Shown: positions 53,725-63,590, counted from the first letter of the stretch. The stretch is DNA of 64,000 nucleotides from an uncultured Lachnospiraceae bacterium (GCA_947631955.1 CANRNJ010000001.1:62001-126000), one strand, 5' to 3'. Numbers and translations: made by a program. Notes: generated by a model from the letters alone, not told the origin.

Positions 53725-54210
53725 TCATTGCGGAATGTCAGCCACCTGCTTCACATAATCGTTGCTCTCGCTTGCAAAAGATACGATCTGACCTTCCTGC
53801 GCATACTGCATACCCAGTTCCTGGATTGCGACCCTCTTGATTTCCTCTAAGTTCACACTACTTGTTATTCTACTATATTCTTCATCATTTGCAAGCTTTA
53901 AATCATTCAGCTGCTTCTCCAGTGAAGAAATATGCTGTATGCTGTTCGTGATATCCGACTGCAGGCCGATGTAGTTGATCAGGATGATGCCCGATGCCAA
54001 AAGCGCTGCGCTCAGGAAAAGCACATATCCTGCGCTCATATGCTTAGCGCGGTCCCTGTTCTTGCGCGCCGCGTTGTTCGCCTTTTTCTGCGGCTGCCTC
54101 GGCGCTGCATCCGGCATGTCCAATTTTCTGACCGTGTTCCCCTCTGTGTAATACCGGCTCCTTCCGTTTACGACACGCATCCGGTTCTCTGTTCTTTGTG
54201 CTGACGCCAT
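53725..54210 (-). CDS. ftsL: FtsL-like cell division protein
   Basis: A 161-residue bitopic protein: a long basic cytoplasmic part (about 58 residues), a membrane helix (about 62-82, VLFLSAALLASGIILINYIG), then a leucine-zipper-like coiled coil (SIQHISSLEKQLNDLKLAND) and the short conserved end VAIQELGMQYAQEGQIVSF. Position between rsmH and the first PBP gene and the layout identify it as FtsL; sequence conservation in this family is low. Confidence 0.82.
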   Translation of the reverse strand: MASAQRTENRMRVVNGRSRYYTEGNTVRKLDMPDAAPRQPQKKANNAARKNRDRAKHMSAGYVLFLSAALLASGIILINYIGLQSDITNSIQHISSLEKQLNDLKLANDEEYSRITSSVNLEEIKRVAIQELGMQYAQEGQIVSFASESNDYVKQVADIPQ

Positions 54211-54337
54211 AATTCCTATCCCCTTCTATACTCCTGTCGGTATGATCGTATCCTTATGATCTATAGTATCCGCAGTTGCGGCCTCGCAGCGCGGCTCTGC
54301 GGACGGCGCGGGCCTCACCTTTCTCTAAGCATCGGCC

Positions 54338-55273
54338 TTACGCCTTCTCAAACACCCTCAGCTTTGCGCTCTTGGATCTCTTGTTGTTCTCTATCTCCTC
54401 CCCGGAAGGAAGGATCGGTTTTCTCGTGATCACTTTTCCTTTGGAAACTTGTCCGCATACGCACACCGGAAAATCCGGCGGGCATGTGCAAGGATTCTCG
54501 TATCGGCGGAAGGCGGTCTTGACGATCCGGTCTTCCAGTGAGTGAAACGTTATGATGCAGATCCGTCCTCCGGGTCTTAACAGCTGTACGAGATCTTCCA
54601 ACGACTCTTTTAAGACTTCCAGTTCCTTATTGCACTCTATCCGTATCGCCTGAAAAGTCCTCTTGGAAGGATGTCCGCCCGCCGCGCGCATCTTCGCCGG
54701 GATGGCCGCCTTTATGATCTCGTTGAGCTCCCCGGTCGTCCTGACAGGCTTGTCCTTTCTCACAGCCGCGATATGCTTCGCGATGTTCTTGGCGAACTGC
54801 TCTTCGCCGTAATCCCGTATCACATGATATAATTCCGTTTCGGAATATCCGTTGACGATATCCGCGGCCGTCATCGTCTGCCGCTGATCCATGCGCATGT
54901 CCAGTTTCGTGTCGTATTTGTAGGAAAATCCCCGCTCCGCATTGTCCAGTTGGAAGGAGGACACCCCCAGATCCAACAGGATGCCGTCCACCTGTTCTAT
55001 GCCTATGTCCTTAAGCACGCGTTTTGCGTTGCGGTAATTGTCACGGATCAACGTCACTTTGTCTTCATACGGTTTAAGCCTTGCGCCCGCCGCCTCAATG
55101 GCTGCTTCATCCTGATCGATGCCGATCAGCCGTCCGCCCTCACCCAGTTTGGATGCGATGCGATAGGAGTGTCCTCCGCCTCCCAGCGTGCCGTCCAGAT
55201 AGATCCCGTCCGGCTTGATCCTCAGATTTTCTATCGTTTCCTCCAAAAGAACTGATGTATGCTTAAACTCCAT
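54338..55273 (-). CDS. rsmH: 16S rRNA (cytosine(1402)-N4)-methyltransferase
   Basis: A 311-residue SAM-dependent enzyme (formerly MraW). Start [16 protein letters not shown]-binding [19 protein letters not shown], then [20 protein letters not shown], and [12 protein letters not shown] near the end with a [13 protein letters not shown] cysteine cluster. It methylates C1402 in the ribosomal P site. Second gene of the dcw cluster, 42 bp after mraZ. Confidence 0.97.
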   Translation of the reverse strand: MEFKHTSVLLEETIENLRIKPDGIYLDGTLGGGGHSYRIASKLGEGGRLIGIDQDEAAIEAAGARLKPYEDKVTLIRDNYRNAKRVLKDIGIEQVDGILLDLGVSSFQLDNAERGFSYKYDTKLDMRMDQRQTMTAADIVNGYSETELYHVIRDYGEEQFAKNIAKHIAAVRKDKPVRTTGELNEIIKAAIPAKMRAAGGHPSKRTFQAIRIECNKELEVLKESLEDLVQLLRPGGRICIITFHSLEDRIVKTAFRRYENPCTCPPDFPVCVCGQVSKGKVITRKPILPSGEEIENNKRSKSAKLRVFEKA

Positions 55274-55315
55274 TCCGTTTTTACGCCCTTATTTTATCCC
55301 GAATCCGACGTTCTC

Positions 55316-55747
55316 TTATATGCCAAGCCCTAACTGCGCCATGTGCTCCGCTATCTCGTCCATATCGTCATAGGAAGCCGTTCCGTCGAAACGCTCTCTG
55401 CTCCATATCTCGATCCGGCTCGCGACGCCGATCAGGACGACTTCTTTGTCCAGTCCGGCGAACTCCCTGAGCACATTCGGCACCAGTATCCTGCCCTGTT
55501 TATCTACCTCTGCCTCCGCTGCACCCGCAAGGAAGAACCGCACGAACTTTCTGGCGTCCTTGTTGGTAAGCGGCAGGGATTTCAGTTTCTCTTCAAATGC
55601 AGCCCATTCCTCGTTATCGTACACAAACAGACAGCCGTCCAATCCTTTTGTCACCACGAACGTATCTCCGAGCGCCTCCCGGAACTTGGACGGTATGATG
55701 AGTCTGCCCTTAGGGTCAATTGTGTGATTGTATTCTCCCATAAACAT
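55316..55747 (-). CDS. mraZ: Transcriptional regulator MraZ
   Basis: A 143-residue double SpoVT/AbrB-like protein ([20 protein letters not shown], then [20 protein letters not shown]). MraZ rings bind direct repeats before their own gene and control the dcw cluster. The second in-frame ATG candidate (MFMGE) nine bases after AGGG is used. Four matching boxes and a promoter lie about 120-190 bp upstream. Confidence 0.96.
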   Translation of the reverse strand: MFMGEYNHTIDPKGRLIIPSKFREALGDTFVVTKGLDGCLFVYDNEEWAAFEEKLKSLPLTNKDARKFVRFFLAGAAEAEVDKQGRILVPNVLREFAGLDKEVVLIGVASRIEIWSRERFDGTASYDDMDEIAEHMAQLGLGI

Positions 55748-55867
55748 CGTCAATCACCCTGTTCCAAATGCTGTGCGCCCGTACCGCCGCTGCCGCCATA
55801 CAGCACAGCCTGCATATGTGGTCTGCCACGGTCCGCGGATCGGGTTTTCAATGGTATGCTTGATTTA

Positions 55868-55903
55868 CCACTTTGCGCCACTTATCTCCACTTTCCACCA
55901 CTC
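55868..55903 (-). promoter_or_regulatory. MraZ operator: four boxes at 10-bp spacing
   Basis: On the minus strand GAGTGG / AAGTGG / AAGTGG / AAGTGG occur at exact 10-bp steps (plus-strand CCACTT or CCACTC at 55868, 55878, 55888, 55898). This is the known form of MraZ boxes (AAAGTGG or GTGG-type repeats on one helix face). They lie directly downstream of the predicted transcription start. Confidence 0.85.
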
Positions 55904-55911
55904 TGATACCT

Positions 55912-55940
55912 ATTTTATAATAAAACTGCGTATAATGCAA
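55912..55940 (-). promoter_or_regulatory. Promoter of the mraZ / dcw operon
   Basis: On the minus strand TTGCAT (55935-55940), 17-bp spacer, TAAAAT (55912-55917). Transcription would begin near 55904, at the first MraZ box, leaving a leader of about 155 nt. No gene is seen in the remaining gap to 56214; a 9-bp stem hairpin (56162-56195) follows the next gene. Confidence 0.65.
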
Positions 55941-56214
55941 GCAAAAACATTGCATTTTCGCAGAATTTTTCTTGGATCCAAATAACTTTTTCGTCTGCCG
56001 GTCATACACAGCCAAATGAAGACGGCAGCGCTGTTGGACATACGGGAATCGTATTGAATATTGGACAGACATCCGCAGGATATAGCAAGGATCAGAAAAA
56101 CATGGCAGAAATCAGAAGAATGTAATGAGATGCCGAATGGATATGATCGATATCGATCTGCGGCAGAAAGTTGTTTGCCAGAAAGCCTTTCTGCCATAGC
56201 CGATGAAAAGACTT

Positions 56215-57915
56215 TTACTCTTTGAAAGAATTGCCGGATTTTGCCCGAAAACCATCTTCTATGCGGTTTCCGATCAGTGTGCTGCGTTCCAGCATGAAAT
56301 AGTAACAGGTGGACGGACAGGCATAATAACTGTTTACCTCTCCTTCACAGGCATAATAGATAGTATTCCCCTTTATCTCTATGCCCGCCATCGACCCTCT
56401 GTCATAATCCTGCTGCACAAGATAATAGGGTCTTGTAAGATTGTGTTTGAAAAAAACGCCGGCATCCGTAATGTACTGATCCCAGTACGGGCTTACGAAC
56501 ACAACGATACAAAAGAGCAGGCTCCCTGCCATGATCTTGGCAAAACCGTTCAGTTCCTCTTCCAACAGTCCTCCCACCGCGATCATAATGACAGCGAACA
56601 AAAAAGCAAGCCCGTATCTGATAAAAGGCGCCATAAAAAACCACACAAGAAGATCGGCCCATATGCTCAGATGCAGAACGATCTCCCCGCACCGGATCCG
56701 CCGCTTTCCGACGATTCTGGACAAAAACAGCAGCGCCTGCAGCACAGCCGCCAATACCGCCGCCACGAGAAACATCTGTTCATATCGAAATTGATGTTCC
56801 CACCATACAGGCAGCCAGCCGGAAACCGGCACATCCACTTTCGCCACGTCATACAGGCATCTGCCCCATGTTTTGATCTGCGCGGCATCCACCAGAAGAT
56901 ACTCTTTCGGCACTTTCCATTCCGGATGAAAGATATCTATTTTATCAAAAGGGTACAGCAGCCAGCCGGATATATAATAATTGCGGATCAGAAAAGGCAT
57001 CAGGATCACAATACCGCACAGCAGATAACCGATCGTTTCTCTCCACCTTTTTTCTTTTATCAGTGCAGATGCCGGATACAAAGCAAGCAGGACCAACAGA
57101 CAGGCCGAAAACTTCACGGTTGCCACATAGACCGCCCCCGCCGACAGCAAAGCGCAGGCTGTCGGATCCGCGCCGTCTTCCTTTTCCAGACATTCGCACC
57201 ATGCCGTCAGGATGAACAAAGTCAGGAACATCGCCGCATAATCCGTTGCCGGCGACATACTGCGGGTCAGGTTCACAAGGGTATAAAACAGGATTCCGGC
57301 CTTCATCATATCCGACTTATGGGTCTTGTGCCTTTTAAAATCTTTCAGGCCGCGGAAAGCGTAAATGCACATCACAACTTCCAGCCATCCGGTCGTCGTA
57401 TGAAGCGGACGCCCTAACAGCCACCCGAAATCAAAAACTGCGGCAAACGCCAGATAGGCGCTGTTGTAGGCATAATGAAGCTGCAGGTTTCCCATTCCTT
57501 TGATCAGCCCATACTCTTCATACAGCCGGATCATTGCCGCATGATAAATATTGGTATCTGTATGAAATTCCCCTCTGGACGTATAAAAAGCGATCAGGAG
57601 CACAAAACAACAATAAAAAAAGCCTTCCCATGAGAAAAGCACGCGGACTGCGTCTGTCCAGAGCTGCCGGAACCCCGGCGTACTGCGCTTGAAAAATCCG
57701 ACACACAAAGCGGCTGCCAGAAGCGCCAGACTTGCGGCGGCTTTGATCCGCCAGAAGATGCTGAAGAACTCCACATAGACAGTAACGGCAATCATTCCCG
57801 CCATCAGATAGTGTATCCACCGGAAACGGATCCCTTTCAGACAAGAAAGGCATCCAAATCCGATCAGAGTACAGATCAGTGAAATATAAGCCCAGTTTAT
57901 GATCACACCAACCAT
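56215..57915 (-). CDS. Large membrane protein, LIC_10190-like (GT-C-like topology)
   Basis: A 566-residue protein with about 12 hydrophobic segments and a C-terminal soluble part of some 100 residues. The stretch FHTDTNIYHAAMIRLYEEYG, then LIKGMGNLQLHYAYNSAYL after the fourth helix resembles LIC_10190 family proteins and lipid-linked sugar transferases of the GT-C fold. A role in modifying a surface polymer is likely but not shown. AGGAGG lies seven bases before the ATG. The promoter has a G9 tract in its spacer, so expression may switch on and off. Confidence 0.72.
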   Translation of the reverse strand: MVGVIINWAYISLICTLIGFGCLSCLKGIRFRWIHYLMAGMIAVTVYVEFFSIFWRIKAAASLALLAAALCVGFFKRSTPGFRQLWTDAVRVLFSWEGFFYCCFVLLIAFYTSRGEFHTDTNIYHAAMIRLYEEYGLIKGMGNLQLHYAYNSAYLAFAAVFDFGWLLGRPLHTTTGWLEVVMCIYAFRGLKDFKRHKTHKSDMMKAGILFYTLVNLTRSMSPATDYAAMFLTLFILTAWCECLEKEDGADPTACALLSAGAVYVATVKFSACLLVLLALYPASALIKEKRWRETIGYLLCGIVILMPFLIRNYYISGWLLYPFDKIDIFHPEWKVPKEYLLVDAAQIKTWGRCLYDVAKVDVPVSGWLPVWWEHQFRYEQMFLVAAVLAAVLQALLFLSRIVGKRRIRCGEIVLHLSIWADLLVWFFMAPFIRYGLAFLFAVIMIAVGGLLEEELNGFAKIMAGSLLFCIVVFVSPYWDQYITDAGVFFKHNLTRPYYLVQQDYDRGSMAGIEIKGNTIYYACEGEVNSYYACPSTCYYFMLERSTLIGNRIEDGFRAKSGNSFKE

Positions 57916-57947
57916 TCCACATCCTCCTAAGCGATTCTATCGGACAT

Positions 57948-57975
57948 ATCATAGCCCCCCCCCTTCATTTGTCAA
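57948..57975 (-). promoter_or_regulatory. Promoter with G9 tract in the spacer (candidate phase-variable)
   Basis: On the minus strand TTGACA (57970-57975), a 16-bp spacer AATGAA + nine G + C, and TATGAT (57948-57953). The -35 is perfect and the -10 has one mismatch. Gain or loss of a G would give spacers of 17 or 15 bp, the classical way poly-G tracts switch promoter strength. The gene starts 33 bp further on. Confidence 0.7.
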
Positions 57976-58138
57976 GCATAAGCGCATTACAAAGCAGATC
58001 TTCTGCTGTTGCAAGACGTGAAAGCCGCCTCATTCTTAATATGTGCAGATCTTTTTCAGGAAATACGCTTTTCTCCAAAGACCGGGCCGAATGACAGTCG
58101 CAGGATTGGAAAGAAAAGATTTGTCAAAGGCATACAAA

Positions 58139-58171
58139 AACGCCTGTATCCCAAAACGAAATACAGGCGTT
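58139..58171 (-). terminator. Terminator after the hybrid kinase gene
   Basis: AACGCCTGTAT (58139-58149) pairs perfectly with ATACAGGCGTT (58161-58171). On the minus strand TTTGTATG follows. Apart from this and the poly-G promoter, the 301-bp gap holds no gene. Confidence 0.85.
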
Positions 58172-58216
58172 GTCTGATTCAGAAGTTCCATATGTGTTGT
58201 TTTTAACGCGGTCCGT

Positions 58217-60484
58217 CTACTCGATATCGTGGACCAATTCAGGCGGAAGGTACTTGCGCACCATCTCCTTATAGCGCGCGGCATTGATCGGCTTGGACAG
58301 ATAATCCTCGAATCCGGCCGCAAGATACATTTCTCTGGATCCCGAAATCGCGTTGGCGGTCAAGGCGATCACCGCTGCGTCCCGGCTCATGTTCTCCTCC
58401 TGCCCGCGCATCCGCTCCAGTGTTTCCATACCGTCCATCACAGGCATCATGTGATCCAGCAGTATAATATCGTACTTGTTCGTACGAATCATCTCCAGTG
58501 CCTCGGCGCCGCTTAAGACCGCATCGATCTGTATCCCGGTTTCTTTGAGCAGTCCTTTGGCAACCACCAGATTGACCTTGTTGTCGTCCACGATCAGGAT
58601 CCGGGCATCCGGCGCTGTAAAGGATATCTCCTCCGGTTCGTCCGCCCTGCGCCCGGAAGCCGTATTGGCAAAATCTCCGATGGGCGCTTCGTCCATGATC
58701 GTCTGCGGCAGAGATACCCGGAAAACGGAACCCTGTCCATATACGCTTTCCACCTGTATATGGCCTTCCATCTGTTCCGTCAGCTGTTTTGTTATCGCAA
58801 GGCCGAGTCCCGTACCTTCCACGTTGCGGTTGACGGCCATATCGACCCGCTGAAAACTGTTGAACAGCTTGCCGATATCTTCCTCCTTGATGCCGATGCC
58901 CGTATCGATAACGGCTATCTCCAGAAGCAGCCGTTTCTCTTTTTCCCGCTGGCACCCCACCTTCAGGGTCACTGTTCCTTTTTCCGTATATTTGACGGCG
59001 TTGTTGATCAGATTCAGCACGATCTGGCGGATACGGATCTCATCGCCAAACAGCTGATGCGGGATATCCGGCGCCACATCCGTCACCAGATTCAATCCCT
59101 TGTCATGCACCTTGCCGGTCACCATGACCAGCACATCGTTCAAAAGCGAACTCAGTTCATAGACGACAGGCACGATCTCCATCTTGCCCGACTCGATCTT
59201 GGAGAAATCCAGAATGTCATTGATGATAGCCAAAAGCGTCTGGCCCGCATTGTGGATATCCTGCGAGTACTGCAGAGCCTTGGGAGAGATCTCCTCCCGC
59301 ATCACCATCTCATTCATGCCGATGATCGCGTTCATCGGCGTCCGGATCTCATGGCTCATATTGGCGAGGAAATCCCCTTTTGCCTGATTGGCACGGACAG
59401 CCGCAAGTCGGTTCGCCTCCGCAAGCGCCGTCTGTTTCTCCAGACTTGCCAGCAGTTCCTCGCGGTCCGTGACGTCATTGATCACGTTCATGACGCACCG
59501 CGTTTCTCCGAAATGGTCCAGAATAACCGTGTAGCGGATGTCCAGCACCCTCTTGCCGTCCAGCGTCCGGGCGGGGAAAGCGCCTTCATACATATGTTCC
59601 GCGGTGATCAGGTCGATCGCCTCGTCCAGACTTCTCTCCGTCAGGATATTCTCGTAGAACTTGTGTTCGCCCAGTATCTCCTCATTCTCCAGATGAAAAA
59701 ACTTCTGGAAGCTTTCATTGTAATAAATGATCCTTCCTATGTAATCCACGAACACGACAGGCGTCGAAAGATAGGACGTGATATAAGAATCCACCTTCGC
59801 CTTCGGCAGTTCCAGCATATCCAGATAATTGGCGATAAAGTAAAAACTCAGATTGGCGACACAGGCGCCGAACCCTTCGAAAGGTGTGGTTGCGTGCCCT
59901 TTTCCCATATTGATAAAGCTGATCCCGTTGATCACGACGCAGTAGATAACGATCAGCACGATCCAGAGCGTCAGACAGATCTTTTCCCGCTTAAGCACGG
60001 ATTTCATGCCGTGATAGATCAATATGCATATGCCCACAAAGCACATTGCAAAAATACTCAGATAGAACAGATAATTCCCCAGACACGGTCTGTCCATATA
60101 GAAATAACCGTATTCCGTTTCCACCATGATATAGCCGTCGCCGGACAGACGAAGAAGCCATATCAGCACTCCCAGGATCGGACACAGGAAACGGACCAGT
60201 CTGTATGTTCTGGTTTCCCGATAGAACGCCATCATAAACACGAGCACATACATGACAAAACTGACGGCGCCCAATACGCTCAGATTCGCATAAAAGAAAC
60301 TGAACTTTCGAGGGCAGAACATCATGACGGCCAGCGAACTGGCCCAGATATAGGTGGAAAGGCACATGGCAAAATAGGCACTGTTCTGTCTGCTGTGCCT
60401 GTTGTTAAACCATTTGACTTGGATTCCCTGTATCAGAACAAGGAAACTGACGGAAAATAAAAGCAATGAAATAAAAATATTCAT
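58217..60484 (-). CDS. Hybrid sensor histidine kinase / response regulator
   Basis: A 755-residue protein: about seven N-terminal membrane helices (1-220, a histidine-kinase 7TM-type sensor region), a PAS domain (about 235-350, VVFVDYIGRIIYYNESFQKF), HisKA with NMSHEIRTPMNAIIG (His about 377), HATPase_c (NLINNAVKYTEKG, DTGIGI, GTGLGLAI) and a C-terminal receiver (about 620-745, YDIILLDHMMPVMDGMETLE). The last base pairs of lgt overlap its ATG (ATGA), so they are co-transcribed. The signal is unknown. Confidence 0.9.
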   Translation of the reverse strand: MNIFISLLLFSVSFLVLIQGIQVKWFNNRHSRQNSAYFAMCLSTYIWASSLAVMMFCPRKFSFFYANLSVLGAVSFVMYVLVFMMAFYRETRTYRLVRFLCPILGVLIWLLRLSGDGYIMVETEYGYFYMDRPCLGNYLFYLSIFAMCFVGICILIYHGMKSVLKREKICLTLWIVLIVIYCVVINGISFINMGKGHATTPFEGFGACVANLSFYFIANYLDMLELPKAKVDSYITSYLSTPVVFVDYIGRIIYYNESFQKFFHLENEEILGEHKFYENILTERSLDEAIDLITAEHMYEGAFPARTLDGKRVLDIRYTVILDHFGETRCVMNVINDVTDREELLASLEKQTALAEANRLAAVRANQAKGDFLANMSHEIRTPMNAIIGMNEMVMREEISPKALQYSQDIHNAGQTLLAIINDILDFSKIESGKMEIVPVVYELSSLLNDVLVMVTGKVHDKGLNLVTDVAPDIPHQLFGDEIRIRQIVLNLINNAVKYTEKGTVTLKVGCQREKEKRLLLEIAVIDTGIGIKEEDIGKLFNSFQRVDMAVNRNVEGTGLGLAITKQLTEQMEGHIQVESVYGQGSVFRVSLPQTIMDEAPIGDFANTASGRRADEPEEISFTAPDARILIVDDNKVNLVVAKGLLKETGIQIDAVLSGAEALEMIRTNKYDIILLDHMMPVMDGMETLERMRGQEENMSRDAAVIALTANAISGSREMYLAAGFEDYLSKPINAARYKEMVRKYLPPELVHDIE

Positions 60485-61422
60485 TTCACTCTGTCCTCGT
60501 CTGCATTGTTTGTACTCTCCGATAGCCCGTCGGTTCCGGTCGTTTTCTCTGCCGCCGGAGCCTTATGCAGATGCATCCTCGCGGCCGCATCCGCTATGAC
60601 CGCCGCAGCCGCGCAGGCAGCCGCCACCACTTGGGACACCGGGATCGAAGTCCCCATAAGATACAGCTGATCCGTACGGATAGCCTCGATCCAAAACCTT
60701 CCGATCCCGTATCCGCCCAGATACAGCAGCCAGATCTCCCCGTCGAATCTCTTATGCCTGCGGTACAGCAGCATCAAAAGCAGGATCAAAAGATTCCACA
60801 GGCTCTCGTATAAAAAAGTCGGATGCACCTGAATATAATTCGTCCCCTCTAAGATATGCGCCGCCACACCCTCCGTGATATCCCTGCTGCGGACCGCATC
60901 GATGGGAAGACGCATCGCGACAAGGTTATCCGTATAACCTCCGAACACTTCCCGGTTCATAAAGTTGCCCCATCTGCCGATCGCCTGTCCCAATATAAGA
61001 CCCGGCACGCAGACATCGACCATCTTTAAAAAACTCTGTTTTTTGATCCTTGTATAGACATACAGCGTCAAAAAAGCCGCGATCACGCCGCCGTAGATCG
61101 CCAGACCGCCGTTGCGGAGATTAAACACCTGAAGCAGGTTATCCTTGTACATGTCCCACTCAAAGACTACATAGTAGATCCTTGCGCCCAAGATCGAAAA
61201 GATAATGGCATATATCGCGAAATCCCACACCGTATCCGGATCCATGCCTTCCTTCTTCGCCACATGCGACGCCGTCAGCACACCGCACAAAACGCCGAAA
61301 CCGATGATCACCCCGTAAAACGCGATCCAGAAACCGAACAGACTGAATCCCCGCGGCACATCACTCAAGTATATCCCCAAATGCGGAAACGCTATATCCG
61401 CCACATCCATGATATCCTGCAC
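60481..61422 (-). CDS. lgt: Prolipoprotein diacylglyceryl transferase
   Basis: A 313-residue membrane enzyme that attaches diacylglycerol to the lipobox cysteine of prolipoproteins. Seven or so helices; conserved AIYGGVIAAF (His-Gly region), GQAIGRWGNFMNREVFGG (the Lgt signature), HPTFLYESLWNLL and GYGIGRFWIEAIRTDQL. It begins with GTG, seven bases after AAAGGAG. An Ala-rich and Thr/Asp-rich extra tail of about 45 residues follows the last helix. It overlaps the kinase gene by 4 bp, an uncommon pairing. Confidence 0.95.
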   Translation of the reverse strand: MQDIMDVADIAFPHLGIYLSDVPRGFSLFGFWIAFYGVIIGFGVLCGVLTASHVAKKEGMDPDTVWDFAIYAIIFSILGARIYYVVFEWDMYKDNLLQVFNLRNGGLAIYGGVIAAFLTLYVYTRIKKQSFLKMVDVCVPGLILGQAIGRWGNFMNREVFGGYTDNLVAMRLPIDAVRSRDITEGVAAHILEGTNYIQVHPTFLYESLWNLLILLLMLLYRRHKRFDGEIWLLYLGGYGIGRFWIEAIRTDQLYLMGTSIPVSQVVAAACAAAAVIADAAARMHLHKAPAAEKTTGTDGLSESTNNADEDRVK

Positions 61423-61488
61423 GATAACTCCTTTCGGGCAAACGCACGCCCCGCCTTACTCTGTTTCTCCGTCTTCTTTCCGCATCTC

Positions 61489-62586
61489 CTATACGTTGAA
61501 CCTGAAAAGGATCACATCGCCGTCCCTGACCACATAGTCCTTGCCTTCCATGCCGACCAGACCCTTTTCCCTTGCGGCAGCCAGCGATCCCTGTTCCAAA
61601 AGGTCCTTATAATTCACGACCTCCGCCTTGATAAAGCCGCGCTCGAAATCGGTATGGATCTTGCCCGCCGCCTGAGGCGCTTTCGTGCCGATCTTGATCG
61701 TCCACGCCCTCGTTTCGTCTTCCCCGGCCGTCAGGAAACTCATAAGCCCCAAGATCCGATAACTTGCCTTGATCAGTTTCTGCAGGCCGGATTCCTTCAA
61801 TCCCAGATCCTCCAGAAACATGGCGGTTTCCTCCTCGTCCAGTTCCGCGATCTCCTGCTCGATCTGTGCACAGATCACAAACACCTCGCTGCCGTTTGCC
61901 GCCGCATACTCCTTCACTTTGGCCACACCGGCATTTCCCGCTCCGTCGTCCGCCAGATCCTCCTCTGACACATTGGCCGCAAAGATTACCGGCTTGCCCG
62001 TAAGCAGATTATAGGAAGCGATCAGCGCCTGTTCATCCTCGTCCTCCGTCTGAAAAACGAGCGCCGGTCTGCCTTCCTCCAGATGCGCTTTCAGGCGCTC
62101 CAGCAGAGCGAACTCCTTGCCGAGGCTCTTGTCCATTCTGGCCGCCTTGCCGGTCTTGGCGATCCGGCGTTCAAGGATCTCTATATCCGAAAAGATTAGT
62201 TCCAGATTGATCGTTTCGATATCCCTCAACGGATCGACGGAACCGTCCACATGCACGATATTGTCGTCTTCAAAACAGCGCACCACATGTACGATGGCGT
62301 CCACCTCGCGGATGTTGCTCAGAAACTGGTTGCCGAGCCCTTCTCCCTTGGACGCGCCCTTGACCAGTCCCGCAATATCCACGAACTCGATCGTCGCCGG
62401 TGTCACCTTTTTGGAGTGATACATATCTCCCAACAGCTTAAGTCTTTCGTCCGGCACCGACACGATACCGATATTGGGGTCTATCGTACAGAAGGGATAG
62501 TTTGCGGACTCCGCGCCCGCTTTTGTCAGAGAATTAAAAAGTGTACTTTTTCCAACGTTGGGAAGACCTACGATACCTAGTTTCAT
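61489..62586 (-). CDS. ychF: Redox-regulated ATPase YchF
   Basis: A 365-residue Obg-related ATPase. P-loop [18 protein letters not shown] (residues 6-23), [12 protein letters not shown] with switch [21 protein letters not shown], the modified NVSEED motif in [13 protein letters not shown], and the TGS-like C-terminus with [16 protein letters not shown]. Known members bind ribosomes and respond to oxidative stress. GGAGGATATGGAATAAA precedes the ATG. Confidence 0.96.
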   Translation of the reverse strand: MKLGIVGLPNVGKSTLFNSLTKAGAESANYPFCTIDPNIGIVSVPDERLKLLGDMYHSKKVTPATIEFVDIAGLVKGASKGEGLGNQFLSNIREVDAIVHVVRCFEDDNIVHVDGSVDPLRDIETINLELIFSDIEILERRIAKTGKAARMDKSLGKEFALLERLKAHLEEGRPALVFQTEDEDEQALIASYNLLTGKPVIFAANVSEEDLADDGAGNAGVAKVKEYAAANGSEVFVICAQIEQEIAELDEEETAMFLEDLGLKESGLQKLIKASYRILGLMSFLTAGEDETRAWTIKIGTKAPQAAGKIHTDFERGFIKAEVVNYKDLLEQGSLAAAREKGLVGMEGKDYVVRDGDVILFRFNV

Positions 62587-62711
62587 TTTATTCCATATCC
62601 TCCTGAAAAACTTTGATTTTATGTGTTTTTATCCAACAGATCACTACGCCTGTTTTGGTTTTTCTGTCATGTGATTCCAATTCCACCGGCTTATCCGCTG
62701 CCCGGCGCCGC

Positions 62712-63590
62712 TCAATATTTTTTTACCCTGCTCAGTTCCTCATACAACGTTTTGTAGTTTTCATACCGCACCTTGCTGATCCTGCCCTCCGCCACGGCGT
62801 CTTTGACCCCGCACGCCGGTTCGTTTATATGGGCGCATCCGCTGAACCTGCAATACGGCTCATAGACGGTAAATTCCGGGTAAAACCGTCCCAGCTGCTC
62901 CTTGGGGATCCCGGAGATATCAAGGGATGTAAATCCCGGCGTATCAACGATGTAAGACCGTTCTCCCAGAGCAATGATCTCGGAATGTCTGGTCGTATGC
63001 CTGCCTCTCTCGATCTTGGCGCTGATAGCGCCCGTTTCCATATTGGCCGCCGGAGCCAGACAGTTGATCAGGGAAGATTTTCCAACCCCGCTGGGCCCGG
63101 CCACCGTGGTGGTCTTTCCGTTCAGCAGTTCCCGCACCTGATCGACGCCTTCATTTTCCAATGCGCTGATGAACAGCACGCGATAACCGCAGGTTTCATA
63201 GGACCTGCGCAGCGTTTCTTTTTCCTGTTTGGACGCGATATCCTGTTTGTTAAAGCAGATGATCGTGGGAAGCCCCTGCTGTTCCATACGGATCAGGAAT
63301 CTGTCCAGAAGGTTGAAATTCGGATCTGGTTTGACGATCGCGAAAATGATCATGGCCTGATCCACATTGGCTACCGCCGGTCTGATCAACATGCTCTTAC
63401 GCGGAAGGATCTTAAGGATACTGCCCTCTTTATCCTTTTCGTCAAGCACTTCCAGTTCGACATCGTCCCCCACCAGAGGCTTGATCTTCTCATTTCTGAA
63501 GATTCCTTTGGCGTGACATTCATATACGCCTTTTCCTTCTACATGCACATAATAGAATCCCGCTATCCCTTTAACAATCTTTCCTGTCAT
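62712..63590 (-). CDS. rsgA: Ribosome small subunit GTPase RsgA
   Basis: A 292-residue circularly permuted GTPase that helps mature the 30S subunit. An OB domain (about 1-70) precedes the G domain with ICFNKQD (G4), TVAGPSGVGKSSLIN (G1) and VDTPGFTSLDI (G3), and a C-terminal zinc motif (YEPYCRFSGCAHINEPACGV) with the Cys-His cluster. It lies 36 bp after the PASTA kinase gene, the standard Firmicute order. GGGAGGATGA precedes the ATG. Confidence 0.96.
   Translation of the reverse strand: MTGKIVKGIAGFYYVHVEGKGVYECHAKGIFRNEKIKPLVGDDVELEVLDEKDKEGSILKILPRKSMLIRPAVANVDQAMIIFAIVKPDPNFNLLDRFLIRMEQQGLPTIICFNKQDIASKQEKETLRRSYETCGYRVLFISALENEGVDQVRELLNGKTTTVAGPSGVGKSSLINCLAPAANMETGAISAKIERGRHTTRHSEIIALGERSYIVDTPGFTSLDISGIPKEQLGRFYPEFTVYEPYCRFSGCAHINEPACGVKDAVAEGRISKVRYENYKTLYEELSRVKKY

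Noticed and set aside
56162..56195. Perfect 9-bp stem (GGCAGAAAG / CTTTCTGCC) after the LIC_10190-like gene as a terminator
   Set aside because: No T-run follows on either strand. It may stabilise the mRNA end but cannot be called an intrinsic terminator.
55910..56197. 95-codon frame in the gap upstream of mraZ
   Set aside because: It covers the mraZ promoter region and has no ribosome binding site or family match.
58760..60460. 566-codon open frame on the plus strand opposite the hybrid kinase
   Set aside because: His/Arg/Gln-rich product typical of an antisense shadow, and the minus-strand gene has clear kinase motifs.
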